A stretch of 64,000 bases of DNA from DVED01 sp963838375 (GTDB taxonomy: Bacteria > Cyanobacteriota > Cyanobacteriia > Cyanobacteriales > Geitlerinemataceae), in assembly GCA_963838375.1 (NCBI GenBank), contig CAWIQY010000006.1, positions 124,001-188,000 on the forward strand. The letters are read 5' to 3'. A program made the translations under genes and the position numbers. Below are positions 24,940-32,443 of the stretch, in pieces. A model generated the notes under the pieces. That model saw nothing but the letters and a program-made list of their open reading frames with translations. It had not been told where the DNA came from and ran no database searches. Within the stretch, counting starts at the first letter, position 1; the number at the start of each line of letters is the position of its first letter.

Positions 24940-25692
24940 CTATCCCAGCCGATATCCGAATCCGCGCACGGTGATGATGTATTCCGGATGACTGGGATCT
25001 TGTTCGATTTTCTCCCGCAACCAGCGAATGTGAACGTCTACGGTTTTGCTATCGCCGACAAAATCGATACCCCAAACCCGATCGAGCAACTGTTCGCGCG
25101 ACCAAACCCGGCGCGGAGAATTCATAAACAGTTCTAGCAAACGAAATTCCTTCGGTGAGAGGTTGGTTTCCTCCCCGCGAACCAGAACTCGGCATTCTTG
25201 GGAATAGAGGGTGAGATGACCAAATTGGAGGATAGCGGGTGCTGCGGCTACGTTGATGCGAGAACGGCGTAATAAAGCTCGCGTACGGGCTACCAACTCC
25301 CGCATGCTAAAGGGTTTTGTCAGATAATCGTCCGCACCCACTTCTAGACCTAAAACTCGATCGGTTTCGCTGCTTTTGGCACTGAGAATCAAAATCGGGA
25401 CGGGATTGCCGTGATGCCGAAGTAGGCGACACAAATCGAGACCGTTGACGTGGGGCAACATGACATCGAGAACGACCAAATCAAAGGGAAATTCCCCATT
25501 CTGGACATCGGGATCGTGTAAGAGGGTTAGTGCTCTATTTCCGTCCGCCGCTGTCGTGACTTGGTATCCTTCCTCTTGCAGTGCCATCACCACCATTTCC
25601 CGAATTAAGTCTTCGTCTTCGACGACGAGAATCCGGTTGGTGGATTGAAGATCTGTTTGAGAAAGGTTTTGAGACGACTCAATGGATAGCAT
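24940..25692 (-). CDS. OmpR/PhoB-type response regulator
   Basis: A 250-residue two-domain regulator. The receiver has 'ILVVEDEDLIREM' (acidic pair), 'LVVLDVMLPHVNGLDLCRLL' (phospho-acceptor Asp) and 'DDYLTKPFSMRELVAR' (Lys). The C-terminal winged helix has 'LSPKEFRLLELFMNSPRRVW', 'SREQLLDRVWG' and 'DVHIRWLREKIEQDP'. It is not RpaA or RpaB, whose receiver starts differently. The receiver recalls SphR, the phosphate-response regulator, but I cannot confirm that. No histidine kinase is adjacent. Start: the ATG at 25692 is preferred over a GTG at 25716. Confidence 0.9.
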   Translation of the reverse strand: MLSIESSQNLSQTDLQSTNRILVVEDEDLIREMVVMALQEEGYQVTTAADGNRALTLLHDPDVQNGEFPFDLVVLDVMLPHVNGLDLCRLLRHHGNPVPILILSAKSSETDRVLGLEVGADDYLTKPFSMRELVARTRALLRRSRINVAAAPAILQFGHLTLYSQECRVLVRGEETNLSPKEFRLLELFMNSPRRVWSREQLLDRVWGIDFVGDSKTVDVHIRWLREKIEQDPSHPEYIITVRGFGYRLG

Positions 25693-25716
25693 AAAAAAGA
25701 GTATTGCGTCTAGCAC

Positions 25717-26342
25717 ACCTTTATTGTGACAGTAAACCGATCGGAACCGATCGTGTCGATCGGTTTTAATAGAGTTTTAAGTATTGATTCATTGCCTTCC
25801 CTCTTGGGAAAATTGAGAAAGAGTCTCAACTCCATAGCTATTCTTAACCTAAAGAAAAAAAATCCCCTGTAGAAATACGACAGGGGCAAAATTACACGCT
25901 AAGGAAAACTGAAATAGGAGGACAACTGAGACGAAGAGATCGCACTTGAGATGGGACAAGTACCGGAGAACCGAGCCATTTTCGTGACTTTATCCGCATT
26001 TAACCGCCGATGCAACCGGTTTGGCGGGGTTGGATCGAGTTGGGAAGCGATTTTTTGACGATCTCTATTCAACTCGATCGATTTTAGGAGTGAAGGCTCA
26101 AGCCTAGAAAGATCTTCTAACTGCCAGATGTCGATTGATGTTTGGTTTCAATTCGGCAAAACTGGGACTCGAAGATCGCATGGTTGTTGCAATCCCTCAA
26201 CTCAGTTGTCTCTCCTATTATGCGCACCACTACCCGTCGATCGGCTCAAGATACCGCAAAGATACTGAGTGGTTTTTTAAAGATAACGTAAAGTTTCGTA
26301 TAAATACGGAGATATACATCCTTAAGTGTAGAAGGTGGATTT
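25717..26342. other. gene-less stretch with a minus-strand terminator
   Basis: About 625 bases without a supportable gene. It contains a strong minus-strand terminator at its left end, an AT-rich segment around 26272-26325, and HIP-type words. Short ORFs present on both strands lack ribosome sites or family features. It may hold a long 3' untranslated region of the regulator gene at 26343-26978 or an independent RNA. Confidence 0.4.
25848..25886 (-). terminator. rho-independent terminator, minus strand
   Basis: On the minus strand CCCCTGT pairs with ACAGGGG (plus 25880-25886 and 25864-25870) and is followed directly by ATTTTTTTTCTTT. It is about 455 bases beyond the stop of the nearest minus-strand gene (26343), so it may end a separate small RNA. 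Confidence 0.8.
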
Positions 26343-26978
26343 CTACTCTAGGGCAGTAACTTTTGCCCGAAACAACAATCTCTTGCCCTGTCTGTATCCC
26401 GCATGGCTGACGGTCACGAGTTGACCCGGTTCGGCATTCCCTTTCCATAACTGATGCTGTTGTGGATCGTAAAGGACTTGGGTTCCGACTTGGGCGATCG
26501 CTTCTACCCCCCAATGCTGCAACAGTTTTTCTACGGGTTCGATCAGTCTCATCAGTGTAACCACGGGAAACTGGGGATTTTGGGTTGCCAGATATGCCGC
26601 ACGAGACCAATTCAACATCCACGATTCCAGGATATCCAAGCTTTCTTGCTGAAACTCTCGGGCAATTTCCTCCCGTTGGTTTGCCAGTTGCGCTTGCAGT
26701 CGATCGAATTCTTGCCGAATTTCCGCCGAAGTCTCCGATTTGCCTTCAATTCCCGCAAACGTCGCCAACAATTCTCCCAAGGAAATTTGTAGCGCATCCG
26801 CCAATTTCAGCAAGGTTTCCAGACGCATTTGGGAAACTTTTCCCTGTCGTAGCGATCGCACCTGAGATGGAGAAACCCCCGCCTTTCGACTCAGCGCCGC
26901 AAAACTCAAAATTCCCACGCGCTGCATCAACTGACGCAGCTGGGGAGTTCGATCGAAGGGGGTCGAGGGGGAAAGCAA
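26343..26978 (-). CDS. XRE-type HTH protein with GrpE-like C-terminal region
   Basis: A 211-residue protein. Residues ~10-65 form an XRE/Cro helix-turn-helix: 'LSRKAGVSPSQVRSLRQGKV' then 'LETLLKLADALQISLGELLA'. Residues ~80-120 are a coiled coil ('IRQEFDRLQAQLANQREEIA'). The C-terminal region 'VEAIAQVGTQVLYDPQQHQL', then 'GQLVTVSHAGYRQGKRLLFR', resembles the beta domain of GrpE-like nucleotide exchange factors. The combination suggests a regulator with a chaperone-binding module, but this is inference. The start is TTG at 26978; the first ATG would cut into the HTH. Confidence 0.7.
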   Translation of the reverse strand: MLSPSTPFDRTPQLRQLMQRVGILSFAALSRKAGVSPSQVRSLRQGKVSQMRLETLLKLADALQISLGELLATFAGIEGKSETSAEIRQEFDRLQAQLANQREEIAREFQQESLDILESWMLNWSRAAYLATQNPQFPVVTLMRLIEPVEKLLQHWGVEAIAQVGTQVLYDPQQHQLWKGNAEPGQLVTVSHAGYRQGKRLLFRAKVTALE

Positions 26979-27079
26979 GAGAGGGGGAATTGGTATTGGG
27001 TATTGGGTAAGGGGTTAGTAGCCACTAACCCCTTACCACTAACTATCAGTGTTTCGCGATCGCCTCTTAGTTGTCAACT

Positions 27080-27565
27080 CTAGCTTTCCAATAAGCTTCG
27101 CAACATCCAAGCCGTTTTCTCGTGAACCTGCATCCGCTGGGTTAGCAAGTCGGCTGTGGGTTCATCATGAGCTTCGTCAGCAGTGGGAAAGATCGATCGG
27201 GCTGTCTTGACGACAGCTTCGTGCCCTTCTACCAATTGCTTAATCATCTCCTTCGCGGGCGGAACCTCGGTGGATTCGGGGATAGATGTCAACTGCGAAT
27301 ACGCGCTATAGCTACCCGGAGCAGTAAATCCCAAAGCCCGAATCCGTTCGGCGATCTCATCCACTGCCAGCGCCAGCTCATTGTAATGTTCCTCGAACAT
27401 CAGGTGCAATGTCTGAAACATGGGTCCGGTGACATTCCAGTGGAAGTTGTGGGTTTTCAGATACAAAGTATACGTATCCGCCAGAACTCGCGACAGCCCT
27501 TCTGTAATCTGGGCGCGTGCTTTCTCGTCGATGCCGATATCTACTTTCATGGGTTGTATTTGCAT
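27080..27565 (-). CDS. dps: Dps-type DNA-binding ferritin
   Basis: A 161-residue Dps protein that oxidises and stores iron in a dodecamer and protects DNA against peroxide. The ferroxidase ligands of the family are visible: His42 in 'LKTHNFHWNVTGPMF', His54 and Glu58 in 'LHLMFEEHYNELALAVDEIA', then Asp69 and Glu73. The C-terminus 'TQRMQVHEKTAWMLRSLLES' is typical. The ATG at 27565 has AGGA upstream; a TTG eight codons earlier is rejected. It stands alone, 98 bases from the XRE gene on the same strand. Confidence 0.95.
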   Translation of the reverse strand: MQIQPMKVDIGIDEKARAQITEGLSRVLADTYTLYLKTHNFHWNVTGPMFQTLHLMFEEHYNELALAVDEIAERIRALGFTAPGSYSAYSQLTSIPESTEVPPAKEMIKQLVEGHEAVVKTARSIFPTADEAHDEPTADLLTQRMQVHEKTAWMLRSLLES

Positions 27566-27652
27566 GGTACGTTTCCTGAATGTACCCAAAAATTGGGTCT
27601 AAAGCCCCCGTTTTTCGCTTGACGGCTGTTTATCGATCTTAACATTTCGCGA

Positions 27653-27690
27653 CAGAAGCCCCACCTTCAGCAATGCAGGGTGGGGATGGG
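27653..27690 (+). other. hairpin resembling TnpB-element end
   Basis: AGAAG is followed by CCCCACC (27659-27665), a short loop and GGTGGGG (27679-27685), then ATG. The layout AGAAG-hairpin-GATG matches the element ends near 29080 and 56740. The following 27730-27848 contains a short open frame ('SSQVVLESFYRQLYGVLGIL') that may be a gene remnant of unknown origin. Confidence 0.35.
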
Positions 27691-27848
27691 GAGGGGGCTG
27701 TGACGATTGCATCTTAGACCCACATTTGTTGCAGACGATGGAGGAGTAGCCAAGTCGTTCTGGAATCGTTTTATCGCCAACTGTATGGCGTGTTAGGAAT
27801 CCTGCAAGGAGGAGAACCCGACACTTGGAAACTTAGGGACTTCACCAT

Positions 27849-28517
27849 TTAGCTTTGTGCCCACCGCCGCAATAAATTAGCGTGACTTTTGGAGATCAGA
27901 TCGAACTCGATCGTTTTACCAGATTTTTGAAAGATCGATCGGCGTGCTGTATCCAAATCGAAGAGAATTTCTCGCTTTGCCGGATCGCGAACTAAACTTT
28001 GTACCCAACCCACCACCACGTGGCGCATCCCCTTCGTGACGGGATCGACGCGATGCAATGCGGTAGACGGATAAACGATCGCCTCTCCCGCATTCAGTTT
28101 ATACGGTTTTTCTCCGGCAAACTCTTCAATCACCAGTTCTCCCCCTTCATAAACCGAGGGATCGCTGAGAAATAGGGTAAATGAAAGATCCGATCGTAAA
28201 AATGCCCCACCCATCAATGCATTATCCACGTGGGTTCCGTAAGACATCCCAACATCGTAGCGGCTGAACAGCAGCGAATGGATTTGTTTCGGGCGCGCTA
28301 CCATTTGAAACAGGGGATGCCGCCACAATGCGGCTTTGACTAATTCTCGCAAATCATTGGCGTAGTCGGCTTTTGCGGTGAGTTGAGCGTTATTTTTGAC
28401 GGTTTTGGCGTGCCATCCGGCGGTGGTTTTGCCGTCAATGAAATCTGCCGGATCGAGGCGATCGATTAGGGTTTTTAGTTCTTCTGGCGTGAGAATATTC
28501 TCGATCGAGACAATCAT
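27849..28517 (-). CDS. PKHD-type Fe(II)/2-oxoglutarate dioxygenase (YbiX/PiuC-like)
   Basis: A 222-residue oxygenase of the PKHD hydroxylase family. Iron ligands: His96 and Asp98 in 'YDVGMSYGTHVDNALMGG', and His155 in 'YPSTALHRVDPVTKGMRHVV'. The 2-oxoglutarate Arg follows in 'GMRHVVVGW'. 'LSFTLFLSDPSVYEGGELVI' is the typical beta strand with the E-G-G-E turn. Members are often linked to iron uptake or iron stress, but their substrate is not settled. The protein is full length and single on the minus strand. Confidence 0.93.
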   Translation of the reverse strand: MIVSIENILTPEELKTLIDRLDPADFIDGKTTAGWHAKTVKNNAQLTAKADYANDLRELVKAALWRHPLFQMVARPKQIHSLLFSRYDVGMSYGTHVDNALMGGAFLRSDLSFTLFLSDPSVYEGGELVIEEFAGEKPYKLNAGEAIVYPSTALHRVDPVTKGMRHVVVGWVQSLVRDPAKREILFDLDTARRSIFQKSGKTIEFDLISKSHANLLRRWAQS

Positions 28518-28713
28518 TGGCGATCGGGCAGGTTGAGGGGAGAATTCAATTTTTGATATATATTTGCATTTACTCGATCGTGAGTCAAGGGGAATCTAGC
28601 CCGTCTAACACACTATATTAACTCGCCCAGCTGCCCCAGTAGACGAAATATTAAAAGACAGCTAATATCAATAAAGTTTTTCAGATTTTCTAGATCTCGT
28701 GAGGAGAATTGAC

Positions 28714-28929
28714 ATGAATTCAAAGGCATTAAGCTTGTTGGTGATACTGGGCTTAGTCGCGCCCTTGGGCGCTTGTGTCAGCGAAGAAGGCGGCGAAGAA
28801 GTCGAAGAACAAGCACCGACGACTGCACCTGCGGCTGAGGATGAAGGCGGCGAAGGTGGTGAAGGTGGTGACGAAGCCGAGGAGACAGAAGATGAGGATA
28901 AGCGGCGAAGGCGGCGAAGGTTAAACTGA
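28714..28929 (+). CDS. small acidic lipoprotein with Glu-Gly repeats
   Basis: A 71-residue product. 'MNSKALSLLVILGLVAPLGAC' is a signal peptide with an L-x-A-C-type lipobox (Cys21). The rest is Glu/Gly/Ala rich ('GGEGGEGGDEAEETEDED') and ends 'KRRRRRRLN'. The Arg run is the same GGCGAA repeat read in another frame. In the alternative frame the end would be 'SGEGGEG' and a stop, so a one-base slip in the microsatellite probably changed the tail. AGGAG eight bases before the ATG supports the start. Confidence 0.6.
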   Translation: MNSKALSLLVILGLVAPLGACVSEEGGEEVEEQAPTTAPAAEDEGGEGGEGGDEAEETEDEDKRRRRRRLN

Positions 28930-29023
28930 ACCGCATTTTCGGGTAATACTGCGATGTCTCGCCTTCGGGAATCTTCTCGTGCGGGTATCTTTGTGCTATC
29001 CGCCGGGTTATCCATGGCAGTTA

Positions 29024-29057
29024 AGAAACCCGGTTTTTTGGAAGAACCGGGTTTCTA
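29024..29057 (+). terminator. terminator-like hairpin / dispersed repeat
   Basis: AGAAACCCGGTT pairs with AACCGGGTTTCT around TTTTGGAAG. It sits about 95 bases after the small lipoprotein gene. The same type of inverted repeat is widespread in cyanobacterial intergenic DNA, so it may be a repeat rather than a dedicated terminator. Confidence 0.6.
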
Positions 29058-29070
29058 TCCTTACCTGAAA

Positions 29071-29222
29071 CAGCAAGAAGGCTCACACCTACCCGATAGG
29101 GAGGTGTTGAGATGAATTGCGAGTGAGTCGAGTTGCGTAGTTTGATGGCATTTGAGCGTAGCGAAAACAAAGAAAACTACAGCGACGAGACGAGCAAAAT
29201 ATTTGTTTTTGGGTAACACAAC
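29071..29222 (+). other. structured leader of TnpB remnant (IS605-type end)
   Basis: AGCAAGAAG is followed by hairpin one (CTCACACCT 29082-29090 with AGGTGTTGAG 29102-29111), then GATGAATTGCGAG, hairpin two (GTAGTTT 29137-29143 with AAACTAC 29174-29180), and CGAGCAAAATATTTG. The minus strand at 56637-56760 has the same parts in the same order, with different stem bases that still pair. It directly precedes a truncated tnpB. Confidence 0.6.
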
Positions 29223-29272
29223 ATCGTAAATGTGTGTTATGATGAAATGTTAAACACGGTAAGGTCGATACC

Positions 29273-29488
29273 ATGTATAGAGCAATTAAAGTTAGAATTT
29301 ATCCCACAGACGCGCAAGAAACCTATCTTTCCCAATGTTTTGGAAATGCTCGATGGTTGTGGAACTATATGCTTAACGCGACATCCACAACATATAAAGA
29401 AACTGGAAAAGGTCTTTCTAAAGCGGCAATGGATAAGTTGCTTCCAGGGTTAAAGAAAGAATATGAATGGTTAGGACTCTATCTCTAA
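29273..29488 (+). pseudogene. truncated TnpB-family transposon protein (N-terminus only)
   Basis: Seventy-one residues, 'MYRAIKVRIYPTDAQETYLS', then 'CFGNARWLWNYMLN' and 'GLSKAAMDKLLPGLKKEYEW'. This is the N-terminal domain of IS200/IS605-family TnpB/OrfB proteins. The frame ends at 29488 with no RuvC or zinc-finger region; a complete protein would be about 400 residues. The next gene begins 50 bases later, so the rest has been deleted. It is a different lineage from the intact copy at 55245-56441. Confidence 0.85.
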
Positions 29489-29537
29489 AATATTAAGTAA
29501 CGTAAACTTCTCGTTAGGAAATATCGCCTTGAACTTC

Positions 29538-30203
29538 ATGTCACTCTTTGGATCTGGCAAAAAGCTGAGCTTACCGACGCCGGAAGATGCGCTGCCGGGA
29601 CGATCGAAATCGATGCCCGTTCCGGAAAAACACTACGTCAATGGCAATCCGCTTACCCCCCCGTACCCCGACGGTTTAGAAATGGCAATGTTCGGTTTGG
29701 GATGTTTCTGGGGTGCGGAACGGAAATTCTGGCAGGTTGAGGGCGTGTTTACCACAGCAGTGGGATACGCTGCCGGATTGACCCCCAACCCTACGTATCA
29801 GGAAGTCTGTACGGGAATGACCGGACACAACGAAGTGGTTCTGGTTGTTTTCGATCCCAAGGTGGTGAGTTATGACACGTTGCTGAAAGTGTTCTGGGAA
29901 AGCCACAATCCCACTCAAGGAATGCGTCAGGGGAACGATACGGGAACTCAGTATCGATCGGGGATTTATGTCTATGGCGACGAACAACGCAAGCTCGCCG
30001 AAGCCACGCGCGATCGCTATCAAGAGGCTCTCAAAGCTGCGGGTTATGGCGAAATTACCACGGAAATTCTCGACGCGCCCGAGTTCTACTATGCTGAGGA
30101 TTACCATCAACAATACCTGGCAAAAAATCCCGGCGGCTATTGCGGTTTAGGAGGAACAAACGTGGCGTGTCCCGTTTCGCCTATCGCCAATTCAGTCGAT
30201 TAA
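29538..30203 (+). CDS. msrA: peptide-methionine (S)-S-oxide reductase MsrA, long form
   Basis: A second MsrA, 221 residues from the ATG at 29538 (a TTG three codons upstream is possible). An N-terminal extension 'LPTPEDALPGRSKSMPVPEK' precedes the catalytic core 'MFGLGCFWGAERKFWQ', then 'VGYAAGLTPNPTYQEVCTGM' and 'QYRSGIYVYGDEQRKLAE'. 'YYAEDYHQQYLAKNPGGYCG' carries the first resolving Cys, and 'LGGTNVACP' an additional C-terminal Cys. This matches the E. coli-type long MsrA, unlike the short form at 6814-7296. It probably reduces the same substrate with a different thiol relay. Confidence 0.95.
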   Translation: MSLFGSGKKLSLPTPEDALPGRSKSMPVPEKHYVNGNPLTPPYPDGLEMAMFGLGCFWGAERKFWQVEGVFTTAVGYAAGLTPNPTYQEVCTGMTGHNEVVLVVFDPKVVSYDTLLKVFWESHNPTQGMRQGNDTGTQYRSGIYVYGDEQRKLAEATRDRYQEALKAAGYGEITTEILDAPEFYYAEDYHQQYLAKNPGGYCGLGGTNVACPVSPIANSVD

Positions 30204-30222
30204 ATTTCGTCTAACCTATAGA

Positions 30223-30249
30223 AGTCGGAGTTCTTGAAGAACTCCGACT
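30223..30249. terminator. bidirectional terminator between convergent genes
   Basis: AGTCGGAGTTCTT and AAGAACTCCGACT form a perfect 13-bp stem with a one-base centre. It lies between the convergent msrA and SpoIID genes. Repeated GAACTTCTG units follow up to 30285. Confidence 0.7.
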
Positions 30250-30286
30250 CCTGAACTTCTGGACTTCTGAACTTCTGAACTTCTTC

Positions 30287-31879
30287 TTAAGGTTCTTGCC
30301 AAAAGACGATCGATCCATCGATCGGTCTCAATTCTGTTCCGGGATAGTAAAACTGAAGAATTCGATCGCTCGTCCATCCCAATTCAGCGAGTTTAGCCGC
30401 CCCGGTTTGACTCAACCCCACCCCATGTCCGAAACCGCCACCGACAAAGGAATAACCCCGCAAGGTTTTGTTATCCGGTTCTTTGATGGGATCGAGGTAA
30501 AATAAAGTGCTGATGGGGGCATAAAAGGCGGTGAGAATTTCATCTTTGGGAATCACGATCGTGCCGCCGTCGGTTATCACTTCCATTTTTTGAACGCGAC
30601 CGGAAGGCGATCGCTCGGACACTTTGAGATCGAGGATTTTATTAAAGAGAATGGGTCGGTTTTTGCGGCGGAAGTATCGCTTCATAAATGCCGTCATGTC
30701 TGCTAAACTTTCGCTATATTTCCAGCGAAAGAAATTGCCGTCGTCTTCGGTAAATCCTTTTTTGAGGTTGATAAAGCGACGGATGTTTTGTTCGTCAGCC
30801 AAGCTGTTGTTGGGTAAGTCCCAGATATTTTGAGCCGAATCGATCTTAGCTGTCAAATACGGGCGATCGACCCCTTCCCAGATATCTTTGTACGTTGCGG
30901 TAATTCCCCCTGTGGTTGACGAATATAAAGCATCTACCAGTTCGTTTTCGTAAACGAGTACTTGTCCGGCTGTTTGCGCGATCGCGGCATCGGCGTCGGG
31001 GTTAGTGCCGTCGAGTCCCTCGTATACCTGGCAGTTAACATCGGCACAAAGTTGATAGTTGTCGGCTGCAAAGCGGCGCAGATTCCGCAACGCATAGGTT
31101 CGCGCTAAAATCGCTTGAGCTTTAACTGCTTCGTAGGGTGCGCCACCACCGATTTCGTGAGGAACCACACCTCGCAAGTATGTTTCTAACGGTACATCAT
31201 TAATCAGGGTATAATCGCCGTAGGCATTGGGTTGCAACCGCATACTACCGCCATAAGTATCGATCGGCGCATTTTCTCCTTGGGAAACTTGGATGACTCC
31301 GGCATTAGAAATCACTTCAACGCGATCGCGATTGTAGCGGTAACCGTTGGCAACCCAATAGGCTTGGGGAACGTTCTGTTTGAGTTGGCTTTGCAAGTTG
31401 GAGAGCGTTTCTCCCGCCGCCTGGACACTTTGCAGCAACCGACGGCGCAATAATGGCGTGGCGTATACATCCCGTTTCGCCCACACTTCCCAACGATCGG
31501 GTTGGACGATTTCGACTTCAATTCCTTGCGATTTCCACTGCATCGCTTTGGCTTCTGCATCCTCGAAACTTCGGTGGGTACTCAACACCACTCGTTCGTC
31601 TAACACCGGTTCGGGAAGCGATTTGGGGGTGATTTCGAGTTGGATTCCCGGCAAATTTGAGGTTTTCAGGGTTCCGTCTCCTCCCTCGTAGCGCACGACT
31701 AATGCACTTCCCTCTGGTGCTTTCAGAATCAGTTTCTCCTTGGGATTGTCTCCAAAACGCTGGACGACGCCCACTTGTAGCTGAATGTCTGGGTTCTGTG
31801 CTAAGGCGGCTTCGATCGTTCCTCCCCATCCACAAAATCCCACGAGGAGAACCCTCGAAAACCATTGACGATTTTTCAT
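30287..31879 (-). CDS. SpoIID/LytB domain protein
   Basis: A 530-residue exported protein. 'MKNRQWFSRVLLVGFCGWGG' with 'TIEAALAQ' is a cleavable signal peptide. A middle SPOR-like part ('STHRSFEDAEAKAMQWKSQG') is followed by the SpoIID domain: 'NDVPLETYLRGVVPHEIG', 'YEAVKAQAILARTYALRN' and 'GFGHGVGLSQTGAAKLAELG'. In Bacillus, SpoIID is a lytic transglycosylase acting on denuded peptidoglycan. Cyanobacterial members probably remodel the wall. The start is the ATG at 31879; a longer frame upstream lacks a signal peptide at its end and is rejected. Confidence 0.92.
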   Translation of the reverse strand: MKNRQWFSRVLLVGFCGWGGTIEAALAQNPDIQLQVGVVQRFGDNPKEKLILKAPEGSALVVRYEGGDGTLKTSNLPGIQLEITPKSLPEPVLDERVVLSTHRSFEDAEAKAMQWKSQGIEVEIVQPDRWEVWAKRDVYATPLLRRRLLQSVQAAGETLSNLQSQLKQNVPQAYWVANGYRYNRDRVEVISNAGVIQVSQGENAPIDTYGGSMRLQPNAYGDYTLINDVPLETYLRGVVPHEIGGGAPYEAVKAQAILARTYALRNLRRFAADNYQLCADVNCQVYEGLDGTNPDADAAIAQTAGQVLVYENELVDALYSSTTGGITATYKDIWEGVDRPYLTAKIDSAQNIWDLPNNSLADEQNIRRFINLKKGFTEDDGNFFRWKYSESLADMTAFMKRYFRRKNRPILFNKILDLKVSERSPSGRVQKMEVITDGGTIVIPKDEILTAFYAPISTLFYLDPIKEPDNKTLRGYSFVGGGFGHGVGLSQTGAAKLAELGWTSDRILQFYYPGTELRPIDGSIVFWQEP

Positions 31880-32075
31880 GCTGTGCCTCTCTGCGATCCT
31901 CTTGCATTTTAGAACAGCGATCGAATGTGACCGACTTCTTCCCCCTGATTCCCCACCCACTTTGGGGTTCAAACCTGAAGCCCATCACTCAACCCAACGA
32001 TTTCTACCCAACGTTGCTACTCATAATCGTTACGAGTATACTTAAGGAAGTCATAGCTCCAACCCCAAAACGGTC

Positions 32076-32336
32076 ATGAGAATAGAAGATATCCCGATCG
32101 ATCGGATTCGCCGACCTTTGCCCCGCAGTAACGATCCTTTAAAAGTTGCCTCATTAATGGAATCCATTCGCCAAATCGGACAGCAAGAACCGATCGACGT
32201 TTTGGAAGTCGAGGGCGAGTATTACGGATTTTCCGGTTGCCACCGTTACGAAGCCTGCCAGCGTCTTGGATTGCCCACCATCCGCTGCAAAATTCGTCGT
32301 GCCCCCCGTTCTGTACTACAGATGCACTTGGCTTAA
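32076..32336 (+). CDS. srx: sulfiredoxin
   Basis: An 86-residue ParB-like-fold enzyme that uses ATP to reduce cysteine sulfinic acid in hyperoxidised 2-Cys peroxiredoxins. Motifs: 'PIDRIRRPLPRSNDPLKVAS', 'IRQIGQQEPIDVL' and 'YYGFSGCHRYEACQRLG', which contains the catalytic Cys of the F-S-G-C-H-R motif. The length equals the minimal cyanobacterial form. It is monocistronic, with a perfect terminator 4 bases after the stop. Confidence 0.95.
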   Translation: MRIEDIPIDRIRRPLPRSNDPLKVASLMESIRQIGQQEPIDVLEVEGEYYGFSGCHRYEACQRLGLPTIRCKIRRAPRSVLQMHLA

Positions 32337-32340
32337 CCGA

Positions 32341-32368
32341 ACCGAAACCCACGCAGGTGGGTTTCGGT
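32341..32368 (+). terminator. hairpin after sulfiredoxin gene
   Basis: ACCGAAACCCAC and GTGGGTTTCGGT form a perfect 12-bp stem with loop GCAG immediately after the srx stop codon. There is no T-run, so it may act as a strong 3'-end stabiliser or a repeat. Confidence 0.65.
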
Positions 32369-32443
32369 TCGGTCGTCGCGGTTACTCAGCCAGAAGCCGC
32401 TTCGCGTCTACAACCGCCATATTTTCTCGATCGTTACTCTAAA

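Noticed and set aside
24940..25692. Assignment as RpaA or RpaB
   Set aside because: Receiver motifs ('VVEDEDLIREM', 'MLPHVNGLDLCRLL') do not match either; only the general OmpR/PhoB class is safe.
26135..26359. Plus-strand 74-codon ORF in the 25.7-26.3 kb gap
   Set aside because: No ribosome site, no family features, and it runs into the antisense of the XRE gene.
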